Below, one piece after another: positions 33,093 to 41,960 of a DNA stretch of 64,000 bases. Under the pieces are notes generated by a model. That model did no database searches. It saw only the letters and a list, made by a program, of their open reading frames with translations, and was not told the origin of the DNA. The translations under genes and the position numbers were made by a program. The stretch comes from Streptomyces sp. CNQ-509 (lineage in GTDB: Bacteria; Actinomycetota; Actinomycetes; Streptomycetales; Streptomycetaceae), in NCBI RefSeq assembly GCF_001011035.1, contig NZ_CP011492.1, positions 6,317,447 through 6,381,446 of the forward strand. The letters run 5' to 3'. Numbering within the stretch: position 1 is the first letter of the stretch; every line of letters begins with the position of its first letter.

Positions 33093-34673
33093 ATGCAGTC
33101 ACCAGATGTCCGGGATCCGCACTGGCGTGTCGCGCGCTCCGACGAGCTGCTCCGTGAGACGCAGCGGCAGGCCGAGCGGCCCGGCGAACCCGACCTGCGC
33201 CGCATCTGCGACTGGTTATGCAGGCACATCGACGCCCACGTCGCGCTCGTCTGGAGTACGGGAACGGTGGCCGCGACCTCCGCGGGGTTCCCCCGCGCGG
33301 TGCTGAGCGCGCTGGCGACCCGGCTGCCCGGGCTCGGCGGGGGCCGGGGCGTGGTCGCCGGGCTGGAGGCCGGCGGTCTCCACCTGCGTCTCGAAGCCCT
33401 CGAACCGCAGCCCCGGCCGGCCGACCCCCGCGCCCGCCCGGCCGCCCCCGGTGGCGGCGGCACCGGTCCGCGGCCTCCGCGGCCGGTGCTGGTCGTCGCG
33501 AGCGCGGCGCCACTCGCCCGGGAGCCCGCCCTGCTCGCCTCCGACACAGCCCGCTCCGCCCTGCTCCTGCTGCGCCTGAACGAAGCCGCAGCGGTGCACC
33601 GCAACTACCAGCACAAGGCGCGGCAGGTACGCTTCGCCGTGCTCCAGGCGCTTCTGGCCGGTGACCCCGACTTGGCCCGCCGGATGACCACCGGAGCCGT
33701 CCCCGAGCTGCTGGACGCCCGTACCCTGCGCGTCTACCTCCTGCAGTGCCCGCCGGGCGAGCGGGACCGGCTCGCCCTCGTCCTCCAGGACCCCTCGGGC
33801 TACCACGACCGTGACCTCATGGTGCAGTGCCCGGTCATACGCGAGCACCTCATCTGCCTCGTCTCGGAAGACTCCGACGACGACCGCGCACCCGCGGGCC
33901 GGGGCGCGGAGCTGTGCAGGCTGGCGGCCGGCAGCGCCGGCTACGCCGTGGGCATCAGCGCCGTCCATGCGCTGGAGGACACCTCACAGGCGTACGAACA
34001 GGCCAGACACGCGCTCGCCGTAGCCCGGAACCTGCCCGGCGCCGTGGCGTCCTACCGCGGCGAGTCACCCCTCGCGCAGCTCCTGCCCCGGCCGGAAGCG
34101 GTGGAGTGGGCGCGCTCCTTCCTCCGTCCCCTGGCCGGCGCGCCCAGGCTCACCCCGCAGATCCTGCGGGTCGGGCTGACCGTGTCCCGCTCGGGGGCCG
34201 CCCGGTTCCTCGACGTCAGCCGGAACACGGTCGCGGCACATTTCAGACGCGCCGAGCGCCTGCTCGGCCTCGACCTCGACGAGGTCACCTCCCGGGCCCT
34301 GCTCCACCTCGCGCTTGCCCTGGCGGACCCTCCACCCCCGGCCACGGCCCGCACCGGCACCGCGCCCACCGTCTGCGAGCTGATCCGAGCGCGGCCCGCG
34401 GCGGCCTGGGCGGCGGCGTTCCTGCACCCGCTGGACGACACCTTGCGCACCACCGCACGGGCCTGGGTCGCCGCCAACGCCAACGCCCAGCGCACCGCCC
34501 GCGACCTGGGCATCAGCCGCAACACCGTCAGGGCGCGGCTGCGCACCGCCGAGGCCCTGCTCAACCGGGACCTGCTCACCACCGGTTTCGGCAGCTACGA
34601 CCTCGTCCACGCCTTCGCCATCGCGGAAGGGCGTGCGGCGGTCGTCCGTGAAGGATTCCTGAGAACCTCCTGA
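33093..34673 (+). CDS. PucR-type regulator with two C-terminal HTH motifs, TTA-containing
   Basis: A protein of 526 residues. A GAF-like/variable N-terminus is followed by the PucR middle region (VGISAVHALEDTSQAYEQAR, HALAVARNLPG). There are two PucR-type helix-turn-helix modules: SRSGAARFLDVSRNTVAAHF then RRAERLLG, and NAQRTARDLGISRNTVRARL then RTAEALLN. Codon 42 (33216-33218, in DWLCRH) is TTA, the rare leucine codon read by bldA tRNA in Streptomyces. It lies upstream of and parallel to a secreted protein and an SGNH hydrolase that also has a TTA codon, so it may be their developmental regulator. Confidence 0.85.
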   Translation: MQSPDVRDPHWRVARSDELLRETQRQAERPGEPDLRRICDWLCRHIDAHVALVWSTGTVAATSAGFPRAVLSALATRLPGLGGGRGVVAGLEAGGLHLRLEALEPQPRPADPRARPAAPGGGGTGPRPPRPVLVVASAAPLAREPALLASDTARSALLLLRLNEAAAVHRNYQHKARQVRFAVLQALLAGDPDLARRMTTGAVPELLDARTLRVYLLQCPPGERDRLALVLQDPSGYHDRDLMVQCPVIREHLICLVSEDSDDDRAPAGRGAELCRLAAGSAGYAVGISAVHALEDTSQAYEQARHALAVARNLPGAVASYRGESPLAQLLPRPEAVEWARSFLRPLAGAPRLTPQILRVGLTVSRSGAARFLDVSRNTVAAHFRRAERLLGLDLDEVTSRALLHLALALADPPPPATARTGTAPTVCELIRARPAAAWAAAFLHPLDDTLRTTARAWVAANANAQRTARDLGISRNTVRARLRTAEALLNRDLLTTGFGSYDLVHAFAIAEGRAAVVREGFLRTS

Positions 34674-34806
34674 GAATCCGTGCACCGTGCCCAGTCCGCC
34701 CGGCCCGGTTGCGCGCCGTGCTCGTTGTCCCCCGAACCCCGCCCCGCTTAGCGTCCTTTCGGTCATGAACGGAACAAAGCAAAGAATCGGAATCTGGGGA
34801 GGCGGC

Positions 34807-35361
34807 ATGAAGTGGGTGAAGGCCGGCGCAACTGTCGGTGCGGCTCTGGCGCTGAGCATCGGAGGGGTCACCCCCGTGGGAGCGTGGTCCGCGCAGGCGT
34901 CCACCGCCGACGCCCTGGACGAACTGGTCGCGCCACAGGCGGACGAGGAGACGCGGCGGATCGCCGCATCCGATCCGCAGGCGGTGCAGACGATGGCCAC
35001 GCTGTGCGGCGACGGCTACAACCTCGTCGGGGCCGAGCAGCTTCCGGACGACGGCTGGCGGCTGGGGACGCTGTTCCGCTATTCGAAGCTGACGTCCGGG
35101 GGCAACTGGCGTTATTGCATGCTCTTCGACAACAACACCGGTAGCACGAAGTACATGCGGCTCAGGACGTGCGAGTACACCCTCGAGGACCCGGAATGCC
35201 GCACGGATCAGGGTGACTTCAGCCAGTACGCGGGACCGGTCTACACCGGCCTGCACTGGAAGTACCCGCAGTGCTCCAAGGTCGTCGCGATCATGAAGAA
35301 CACCAAGGAAAGCGAGAAGGCCCTCATCGACGCCGTTCGCACCGCGAACACCTGCAACTGA
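34807..35361 (+). CDS. small secreted cysteine-rich protein
   Basis: A protein of 184 residues. The ATG at 34807 has GGGGAGGCGG before it. The signal peptide is MKWVKAGATVGAALALSIGG, ending near ASTADA. The mature protein has six cysteines (TLCGDGYNL, WRYCMLF, LRTCEYTLEDPECRTDQ, YPQCSKVV, NTCN), suggesting three disulphides, and conserved-looking aromatic strands (LFRYSKLTSGGNWRYC). I do not recognise a family with known function. It ends 16 bp before the SGNH hydrolase gene and is surely co-transcribed with it. Confidence 0.75.
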   Translation: MKWVKAGATVGAALALSIGGVTPVGAWSAQASTADALDELVAPQADEETRRIAASDPQAVQTMATLCGDGYNLVGAEQLPDDGWRLGTLFRYSKLTSGGNWRYCMLFDNNTGSTKYMRLRTCEYTLEDPECRTDQGDFSQYAGPVYTGLHWKYPQCSKVVAIMKNTKESEKALIDAVRTANTCN

Positions 35362-35377
35362 GGGCGGGGAGACGGAT

Positions 35378-38300
35378 ATGAGGAACGTTCGGCGCGGGCG
35401 GAGACCCTTGCTCCCCACCGCTGCCTCCCTCGTGGTGGCGGCGGCCCTTTCGCTGCCGCTCGCCTTACCCGCCCTCGCCGCTCCCGCCGGCCCGCTCCCG
35501 CCGGCGTCCCCGGCGGCGGCCGGTCCCGGCGGCCGCCCCGACCGGATCGCCCCCGCCGACCGGCCGGGCGTGCTGGGGGACGGTTACCGCTCCTCGGAGG
35601 ACCGGGCGTGGACCACCTCCGGTGACGCCGCCGGTTTCCACGTGCTGGTGGCCGATGCCGCGGACGGCTACCGCTGGCGTACGGCGGCGACACTCGCCGA
35701 GCCCGGTTTCGAGGCCGATGCCTGGATCGGCAACGCCTGCGTGACCGAGTCCGGCGACCGCGCCGTCGTCGCGTACGCACCGCGTACGTTCACGAACGAC
35801 CCCGAGCTGATGAGCAGGGGCGCGTTCACCGCGGTCGTCCACCTGCGGACCGGCGAGGTCACCAAGCTGCCGGTGCAGGCGTCGCTCGCCTACTTCTCGC
35901 CCGGCTGCGGGGCAGGCGAGCGCGCGGTGCTCGCGCAGTTCGCGGACGAATCGATGGCGGAGAACTCCACCCGGCTGATCGCCGTCGACGCCGCGGCGGG
36001 CCGGACGGCCGAGCCGTTGACGCTCGACGGGCAGGTCACCTCCGCCATTCCGTACGGCGGCGACACCATCGTCGCCGCCGATGGCACCCGCCTGGTGCGG
36101 ATCGACGAGCGCGGCAGGCGGGCCGAGATCGCCGACACGGCCGCCACCCCGTTCCGGCTCACCCGGGACGCCGCGGGCGGCATCGGCTACGTCGACCGCC
36201 CCGGCCGCGACGCGCGGACCGGCGGCACCGCCGGCGAGGTACGGTTCGTGCCCGCCTCGGCGGTGTCCGCGGCCGGGCGCGGCGGCACGCGGCCGGAGCC
36301 GAGGCTCGTCGCCACCGGCGAGCTGACCGCGTTCGACCTCATCGGCTCGGCGTCCGGGGAGGTGTACGTCACCGGTGAGGCCGGCGCCCGCGGGAAGGCC
36401 CCCGCGCATCTGCACAATCCCGGCGGGCTGGCCAAGGACGCCGTGCCCAGCACCCGGGGCCACGCGGTCGTGGCGACGGGGTGGGCGGACGGCGGGGACT
36501 CCCGGTCCGCCGCCGAGGACGCCGTGGACGTACGCGCCGTCACCGTCGATCTCACCGTGCCGGGGACCGGGAAGACGGCACGGCTCGGCGCCCTGCCCGC
36601 TGCTGAACCGGTGGCCCGGAGTGCGGTGGCGTCGGGCCGTGAGACCTCACCCGCCCTCATCGGGGCAGGTGGTACGGAGCGGGGCGGGACCGCGGCCTCC
36701 GCTGATCCGAACGATCCGGTGGAGTCGGAACGGACCTGTTCCGTGCCCCGCGGCGACCCTCGCAAGCAGGCGTTCCAGCCGAGTCCGCGGCAGGTCGAGT
36801 GGGCCGTGGACCAGGCCGTGATCGACGGCCTGGACAAGTGGATCGACCGCCCGGCGAACTGGAAGAACACCGGGATGGAGGCGTACAGCCCGCAGGAGCT
36901 GTTCCCGCTGCGGGTGCTGGCCGGCGACCCGAACGGCACCGTGGACCGCGACGACGAGTGGCACATACCCGCGCAGATCCTGCTCGGCATCACCGCGCAG
37001 GAGTCCAACATGTGGCAGGCCACCCGCTTCGCCGTGCCGGGCGTGACGGCCAACCCGCTGATCGGGAACTACTACGGCACCAACTACGCCTCCGACGGCA
37101 CCCAGGTCGACCCCTGGCGCATCAACTGGGCCGATGCCGACTGCGGCTACGGCATCACCCAGGTCACCGACGGCATGCGGCTCCCCGGCCACGGCCAGCC
37201 GACGCTGAGCGAGAAGCAGCAGGAGGCCGCGGCCCTGGACTACACCGCGAACATCGCCGCGGGCGCGGACATCCTGGCGGAGAAGTGGAACCAGACCCGC
37301 AGCGCCGGCATGACCGTCAACAACGGTGAGCCGCAGTGGATCGAGAACTGGTTCTACGCCCTGTGGGCGTACAACTCCGGCTTCTACCCGGAGTCGCAGG
37401 CGGACCAGAACAAGGGCAAGTGGGGCGTGGGGTGGACCAACAACCCGGCGAACCCGCTCTGGAAGGCGAACCGCCTGCCGTTCCTGGAGAGCGCCTCGGG
37501 CGGGGACGACTACTCGCACGCGGCGCACCCGCAGGACTGGCCGTACCAGGAGAAGGTGCTCGGCTGGGCGGGGCGCCCGATCTCCGCGCTGGTCGAGCCG
37601 GGCGAGTTCGCCGCGGGCTACGTCGGGTCGTGGTGGAACTCCCACGCCGACCGCACCGCGGTGAAGCCGCCGGAGAGCCTGTTCTGCGACGCCTCCAACG
37701 AGTGCGACCCCGCCCTCATCGGTCCGGACGACGAGAACGACCCCGGGCTCGGGGCGTGTGAGCGCGAGGACCTGTATTGCTGGTTCAACAAGTCCACCGC
37801 GTGGAAGGACTGCGACCTCAACGCGGCCTGCGGGTATCCCGTGCACCGCTTCAACAACGGCGACTATCCCGAACAGCCGGACCTCAACTCGTACCCGCCG
37901 CGCTGCATCAGCGGGCTGCCGCAGGGGGCGCTGATCGTGGACGACCTGCCCGACCAGGCCGGATCGGCCGGCTCCTCCGAACGGCAGTGCGCGGGCTTCC
38001 GCTCGCAGGGCTCGTTCGAGTTCACCTTCACCGAGGACGAGGGGCAGTACCCGGGGAAGATCGACACCCATCAGATCGGCGCGGGCTACGGCAACCACTT
38101 CTGGTTCGGCCACACCCGCGACACCCACGATCCGCAGGACACGGACGGCAGACGTCTGGCCACCACCGGCACCTGGACACTGAACCGGCAGCTCGACGGC
38201 TGGGCCAGGGTGCTGGTGCACATGCCGGATCACGGCGCGCACACCCGCCAGGCCGCATACGTGATCGAGGGCACCGACTCCACCAGCCCGGTGCGGGTGC

Positions 38301-39418
38301 ATCCGCAGCGCACCAGGGAGAACCGGTGGGTGGACCTGGGAGTCTTCCGGTTCACCGGTACGCCCAAGGTGTCGCTCGGTACGGACACCGCCGACGGCAA
38401 CGGCAGCGAGGACGTCGCCTGGGACGCCGTCGCGTTCCAGCCGCTGCCGGAGAAGCCCGCGGACTTCGTCGTGGCGATGGGCGATTCGTACTCCTCCGGC
38501 GAGGGTGCCTCGGCGTCCGGCGGCGGTGACTACCTCCCCGAGACCGACTGGGGCGGCGACCAGGGCGACCTGCGTCACGCCTGCCACCGCTCCACCGAGG
38601 CATGGTCGCGCCAGGCGGCGCTGCCGGGCAACGGGACGAGCGTGGGGGAGCGGGTCGCCAACTGGGACGAGACGCTCGATTACCACATGACCGCCTGCTC
38701 CGGCGCCACGACCGACGACTTCCCGGTGGGGGGTGAAGGGGGCTACGGGGAGCTGCCTCAGCTTGCCCAGGGCTACCTGGACCAGAACACCTCGCTGGTG
38801 ATGCTGTCGATCGGCGGCAACGACGCCCGCTTCAGCGACATCGTCGACAAGTGCGTCCGCGCCTTCGACGAGTGCTATCGGGAGACCCTGGACGGTGACG
38901 ACGCACCACTCGAGGAGGCGGAGCCCGCGTACATCCGCAACCAGGTCAAGGCGGCGATCGTCGAGACTCTGGGGGCGGTCCGGGCCGAGGCACCCGACGC
39001 GGAGGTCGTGCTGATGGGCTATCCGCTGCTCTATTCCGACAGCGGTAGCTGCCTCAACTACCTCGGGATCAGCGGCGAGGAGGCCGCGTGGATGAACGAG
39101 ATGGGCGGGGTCATGAACGAGAGCATGGCCGACGCGGTCACGGAGGCGAACGCCGCCTCGGGCGAGACGTATGCCGTGTTCTCCGATCCGACGGGGGCAT
39201 TCGAGGACAAGTCGATCTGCGGTGACCCGGAGGCCGTCCACGGCGTCGTGACGGACCTCACGCCCGGCGACGACCCGATGTGGGACTTCGGTGCGTTCGA
39301 GGGAGGTATCTCCGCCCAGTCCTTCCACCCGAAGATCGACGGGGCCCGGCTTTACGCGAACACCCTGGAGCAGACGCTGCGGGAGAGGGCAGGCCGAGCC
39401 GGCGCCGCCGGAGCGTAG
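35378..39418 (+). CDS. very large secreted SGNH hydrolase with lytic-transglycosylase-like and golvesin-like modules
   Basis: A protein of 1346 residues with a signal peptide (LLPTAASLVVAAALSLPLAL). Order of parts: a beta-propeller-like region to about 430; an SLT-like region about 500-680 (QILLGITAQESNMWQATRFA, then YGITQVTDGM); a golvesin/CBM-like beta domain about 860-1020 (FEFTFTEDEGQYPGKI, WARVLVHMPDHG); and a C-terminal SGNH esterase. The esterase has GDSYSSGEGASA (Ser), SIGGNDARFSD (Gly/Asn) and SFHPKIDGARLY (His). Codon 30 (35465-35467) is TTA. The domain mix suggests a cell-wall or extracellular-polymer enzyme. Start ATG with GGGGAGACGG before it. No other long gene shares its span. 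Confidence 0.85.
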   Translation: MRNVRRGRRPLLPTAASLVVAAALSLPLALPALAAPAGPLPPASPAAAGPGGRPDRIAPADRPGVLGDGYRSSEDRAWTTSGDAAGFHVLVADAADGYRWRTAATLAEPGFEADAWIGNACVTESGDRAVVAYAPRTFTNDPELMSRGAFTAVVHLRTGEVTKLPVQASLAYFSPGCGAGERAVLAQFADESMAENSTRLIAVDAAAGRTAEPLTLDGQVTSAIPYGGDTIVAADGTRLVRIDERGRRAEIADTAATPFRLTRDAAGGIGYVDRPGRDARTGGTAGEVRFVPASAVSAAGRGGTRPEPRLVATGELTAFDLIGSASGEVYVTGEAGARGKAPAHLHNPGGLAKDAVPSTRGHAVVATGWADGGDSRSAAEDAVDVRAVTVDLTVPGTGKTARLGALPAAEPVARSAVASGRETSPALIGAGGTERGGTAASADPNDPVESERTCSVPRGDPRKQAFQPSPRQVEWAVDQAVIDGLDKWIDRPANWKNTGMEAYSPQELFPLRVLAGDPNGTVDRDDEWHIPAQILLGITAQESNMWQATRFAVPGVTANPLIGNYYGTNYASDGTQVDPWRINWADADCGYGITQVTDGMRLPGHGQPTLSEKQQEAAALDYTANIAAGADILAEKWNQTRSAGMTVNNGEPQWIENWFYALWAYNSGFYPESQADQNKGKWGVGWTNNPANPLWKANRLPFLESASGGDDYSHAAHPQDWPYQEKVLGWAGRPISALVEPGEFAAGYVGSWWNSHADRTAVKPPESLFCDASNECDPALIGPDDENDPGLGACEREDLYCWFNKSTAWKDCDLNAACGYPVHRFNNGDYPEQPDLNSYPPRCISGLPQGALIVDDLPDQAGSAGSSERQCAGFRSQGSFEFTFTEDEGQYPGKIDTHQIGAGYGNHFWFGHTRDTHDPQDTDGRRLATTGTWTLNRQLDGWARVLVHMPDHGAHTRQAAYVIEGTDSTSPVRVHPQRTRENRWVDLGVFRFTGTPKVSLGTDTADGNGSEDVAWDAVAFQPLPEKPADFVVAMGDSYSSGEGASASGGGDYLPETDWGGDQGDLRHACHRSTEAWSRQAALPGNGTSVGERVANWDETLDYHMTACSGATTDDFPVGGEGGYGELPQLAQGYLDQNTSLVMLSIGGNDARFSDIVDKCVRAFDECYRETLDGDDAPLEEAEPAYIRNQVKAAIVETLGAVRAEAPDAEVVLMGYPLLYSDSGSCLNYLGISGEEAAWMNEMGGVMNESMADAVTEANAASGETYAVFSDPTGAFEDKSICGDPEAVHGVVTDLTPGDDPMWDFGAFEGGISAQSFHPKIDGARLYANTLEQTLRERAGRAGAAGA

Positions 39419-39441
39419 GGACGGCCTACGCCCCGGGGAGG

Positions 39442-39489
39442 AGGCGCCCCCGGCACGACTGTCCATCGGATGGACGGCCGGGGGCGCCT
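39442..39489. terminator. hairpin terminator after the SGNH hydrolase
   Basis: AGGCGCCCCCGGC (39442-39454) pairs exactly with GCCGGGGGCGCCT (39477-39489); inside the loop GTCCATC/GATGGAC extends the fold. It lies 24 bp after the stop at 39418. Confidence 0.85.
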
Positions 39490-39544
39490 TACCCCGTAAC
39501 GTGTGCTCATGAATGTCGAGCGTGGCGATCAGGGGGGCGACAGA

Positions 39545-39982
39545 GTGGATAAAACCGACACCGACGCTCCGGTGGCGAAGCTGGACGAGCCGGAGAAGCC
39601 GGACGCCCCGGAGCACAGCACCTGGGGGTCCAAGGCGCCGCACTTCATCCAGCGCTCGCGTGCGCTGCACCTGAGCTGGCAGGTCGGGGTCTTCATAGTG
39701 GGCCTGGCGATAGTCATCGGCGGCATCATCCTGCTGCCGCTGCCGGGCCCCGGCTGGCTGGTGATCTTCGCGGGCATGGCGGTGTGGGCGACGGAGTTCG
39801 TCTGGGCGCAGATAATCCTGCACTGGACGAAGCGGAAGGTCACGGAGGCCGCGCAGCGCGCCCTGGACCCGAAGGTCCGCCGGCGGAACGCGATCCTGAC
39901 CGCGATCGGCCTGGTGATCTGCGGCGTACTGCTCGGTGTCTACCTGTACGAGTTCGGCTTTGAGATGCCCTGGAAGGTCTGA
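39545..39982 (+). CDS. PGPGW transmembrane protein (TIGR02611-like)
   Basis: A protein of 145 residues. The GTG at 39545 is chosen because AGGGGGG lies 7 bp upstream; an ATG at 39509 in the same frame lacks a ribosome site. Membrane helices are LHLSWQVGVFIVGLAIVIGG, ILLPLPGPGWLVIFAGMAVW (with the PGPGW motif) and ILTAIGLVICGVLLGVYLYE. Between them is the conserved stretch ILHWTKRKVTEAAQRALDPK. The family is widespread in actinobacteria without known function. Monocistronic. Confidence 0.85.
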   Translation: MDKTDTDAPVAKLDEPEKPDAPEHSTWGSKAPHFIQRSRALHLSWQVGVFIVGLAIVIGGIILLPLPGPGWLVIFAGMAVWATEFVWAQIILHWTKRKVTEAAQRALDPKVRRRNAILTAIGLVICGVLLGVYLYEFGFEMPWKV

Positions 39983-40094
39983 GCCCCCGGGCGCGGCCCC
40001 CATCCCACCGCGCGCCTGGCCGGCCCCGGTACGCAGCCACGACGCTGCGCGCCGGGGCCCGCTTTTGCGGGCCAGGGCCCGGCACGAGACGCCC

Positions 40095-40213
40095 CTAGGG
40101 TTGAGCGCCGAGTGGAAGAAGACCAGCCCGATCACGACCAGCATCCGGATCGCGTCCAGCTCCGGCCGCCGCTCCGGTCGCGGTGCCTGCGACGGTTCTG
40201 TGCGCGCCGCCAT
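40095..40213 (-). pseudogene. 5' stub of an acyltransferase-3 family gene
   Basis: From the ATG at 40213 the minus strand encodes PERRPELDAIRMLVVIGLVF and FHSALNPRG, the first helix of membrane acyltransferases (R-x-x-ELD-x-[IL]R motif, about 400 residues when complete). After about 40 codons the match ends. No further acyltransferase sequence is present to the left. Confidence 0.6.
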
Positions 40214-40351
40214 GTCCGTCCCCCCCGTCGCCTCTGCGCCACCAGTGTGGGGAAGGCGGCTCTGAAGATGTTCGTGCCGGCCGACCGAGGACAGCGGAAG
40301 GGGTGCGCCCGGCGGGCGGCCGTGTCGAGAGAGTTGTTATCCTCTCATGAC

Positions 40352-41131
40352 ATGCAGTCAAGTATCGATCGTTCGTCGCTGCTCCCCTTCTACCACCAGC
40401 TCAAGCAGATTCTCCTGGGCGAGATGGAGAGCCGCGAGCTGAAGCCCGGCGACCGGCTGCCGGGGGACCACGAGCTGTGCGAACGCTACGGGGTCTCCCG
40501 GACGGTCGTCCGCCAGGCCCTCGCGGAGCTGGAGTCCGAGGGGGTCATCGAGCGGATCAAGGGCCGCGGCACCTTCGTCGCCCACCCCAAGACCCCCGAG
40601 GGCCTGGTCCAGTCCCTCACCGGGCTGTACGAGGACGTCGCCGCCCGCGGCGGCCACCTGCGCAGCCAGGTCCGCCGGCTCGAAGTCGTCCCGGCGGACG
40701 CGCAGGTCGCGGGTGCCCTGGACGTACCGCCGGGGCATCCGGTGATCGTCATCGAGCGGCTGCGGTTCGTCGAGGAGGAGCCGTGGGTGCTCACGATCAC
40801 CCACGTCCCGCAGGAGGTCGCCCCGGGGCTGGTCGACGAGGACCTGACCCAGGAGTCGCTGTACGCGCTGCTGGAGGGCCGGTTCGGGGTACGGCTCGTG
40901 CAGGGCCGGCGCTCGGTGGAGGCGGCGGTGGCCTCCACCGAGCTGGCCCGCAGCCTCGGCGTCAACCGGGGCGCACCGGTGCTCGTGCTGCGCAGCGTCA
41001 GCGTCGGTGAGCAGGGCCGCCCGGTGGAGAGCTTCGTCGCCTTCCACCGCGGCGACCGCAGCCGCTTCGAGGTGGAGCTCTCCCGCCGGCAGGGCGCCCC
41101 GCCCCGCCCGCTGATGATCGTCACCGACTGA
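40352..41131 (+). CDS. GntR/HutC-type regulator of the sugar operon
   Basis: A protein of 259 residues. The winged helix is LPFYHQLKQILLGEMESREL, PGDHELCERYGVSRTVVRQA, VIERIKGRGTFVAHPKTPEG. The UTRA domain follows (HPVIVIERLRFVEEEPWVLT, PVLVLRSVSVGEQGRPVESF, VAFHRGDRSRFEVEL). It is encoded 212 bp upstream of and parallel to the nine-gene operon. Its likely target is the 28-bp palindrome at 41255. The start is the ATG at 40352; a purine-rich region upstream is weak. Confidence 0.88.
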   Translation: MQSSIDRSSLLPFYHQLKQILLGEMESRELKPGDRLPGDHELCERYGVSRTVVRQALAELESEGVIERIKGRGTFVAHPKTPEGLVQSLTGLYEDVAARGGHLRSQVRRLEVVPADAQVAGALDVPPGHPVIVIERLRFVEEEPWVLTITHVPQEVAPGLVDEDLTQESLYALLEGRFGVRLVQGRRSVEAAVASTELARSLGVNRGAPVLVLRSVSVGEQGRPVESFVAFHRGDRSRFEVELSRRQGAPPRPLMIVTD

Positions 41132-41254
41132 CGCGCCCGGGGCGTACGGGTCCCGTACGCCCTCATCCGGCACGACCCACGCGGCCGGTCCGCTCACCCG
41201 AGCGGGCCGGCCGCGACGCGTCTGCGGGGAGCGCGGGGGTCGCTGCGGGGACTC

Positions 41255-41282
41255 TTGACATCCTGACCGTACAGGATGTCAA
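41255..41282. promoter_or_regulatory. promoter with a perfect palindromic operator
   Basis: TTGACATCCTG and CAGGATGTCAA form a perfect 11-bp inverted repeat with a 6-bp spacer. The left arm begins with a -35-like TTGACA and TCAAAT at 41279-41284 is a possible -10 (spacing 18), so a bound repressor would block polymerase. It is 62 bp before the first gene of the sugar operon. Confidence 0.75.
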
Positions 41283-41343
41283 ATGACCAGATCATCACGC
41301 TGACGCCCTCCGGAAGCACCCCGCACGACCCCAGGAGGCCACG

Positions 41344-41958
41344 GTGCCGTCATACGCATCGCCCCCCATCGAGCCGAGTCTCATCACCTTCGATCCGCGG
41401 GCCGGCGGCATGAGCCCGTCGGGCCCGGTGCTCACCCGGCGCATGTCCGATCTCGACGGCCTCTTCGCCGACGGCGACGCCTGGCGTGCCGCGGTACGGG
41501 ACGGCGACCCCGTCGTGTACGACGTCGCCTCCTCGCCCGTGCCGGAGGCGGAGGGCGAGCTGCCGCAGTCGATCACCACGATCCGGCCCGGCACGGTCGG
41601 CGGCGAGTTCCACATGACCAAGGGGCACCAGCACCCCAACCCGCAGGGCGAGATCTACCTCGGCCTCGCCGGCACCGGCGGGCTGCTGCTCTTCGACGGC
41701 GGCCGGCCGCGGTGGATCGACATGTACCCGGGCGCGATCGGCTACATCCCGCCGGGCTGGGCGCACCGCAGCGTCAACACCGGCGACGAGCCGTACCGCT
41801 TCCTGGCCGTCTACCCCGGCAACGCCGGGCACGACTACGGCTGGGTCCTCGACCACGGCATGGGCTACCGCGTCCGGCGCGCCCCGGACGGCGCCCCGCC
41901 GCTGCTGGTCCCCTTCACCGCTTCGTCCCCCCGCACGTCCCCTAGCAACCAGGAGTAG
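41344..41958 (+). CDS. cupin-type glucose-6-phosphate isomerase-like protein
   Basis: A protein of 204 residues matching the archaeal-type (cupin) phosphoglucose isomerase family. The metal-binding residues are in TKGHQHPNPQGEIYLGLAGT (two His, one Glu) and GWAHRSVNTGDEPYRF (His). The GTG at 41344 has AGGAGG upstream. In the known family it interconverts aldose and ketose 6-phosphates; here, at the head of an import operon, it may isomerise the specific sugar or sugar phosphate. Confidence 0.85.
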   Translation: MPSYASPPIEPSLITFDPRAGGMSPSGPVLTRRMSDLDGLFADGDAWRAAVRDGDPVVYDVASSPVPEAEGELPQSITTIRPGTVGGEFHMTKGHQHPNPQGEIYLGLAGTGGLLLFDGGRPRWIDMYPGAIGYIPPGWAHRSVNTGDEPYRFLAVYPGNAGHDYGWVLDHGMGYRVRRAPDGAPPLLVPFTASSPRTSPSNQE

Positions 41959-41960
41959 CC

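Noticed and set aside
36647..40213. A 1188-codon open frame on the minus strand opposite the SGNH hydrolase
   Set aside because: Its sequence is Arg/Gly/Val/His-rich without domains and mirrors the codon pattern of the plus-strand gene, which has a signal peptide and clear motifs. Only the first 40 codons (40095-40213) are a real acyltransferase stub.
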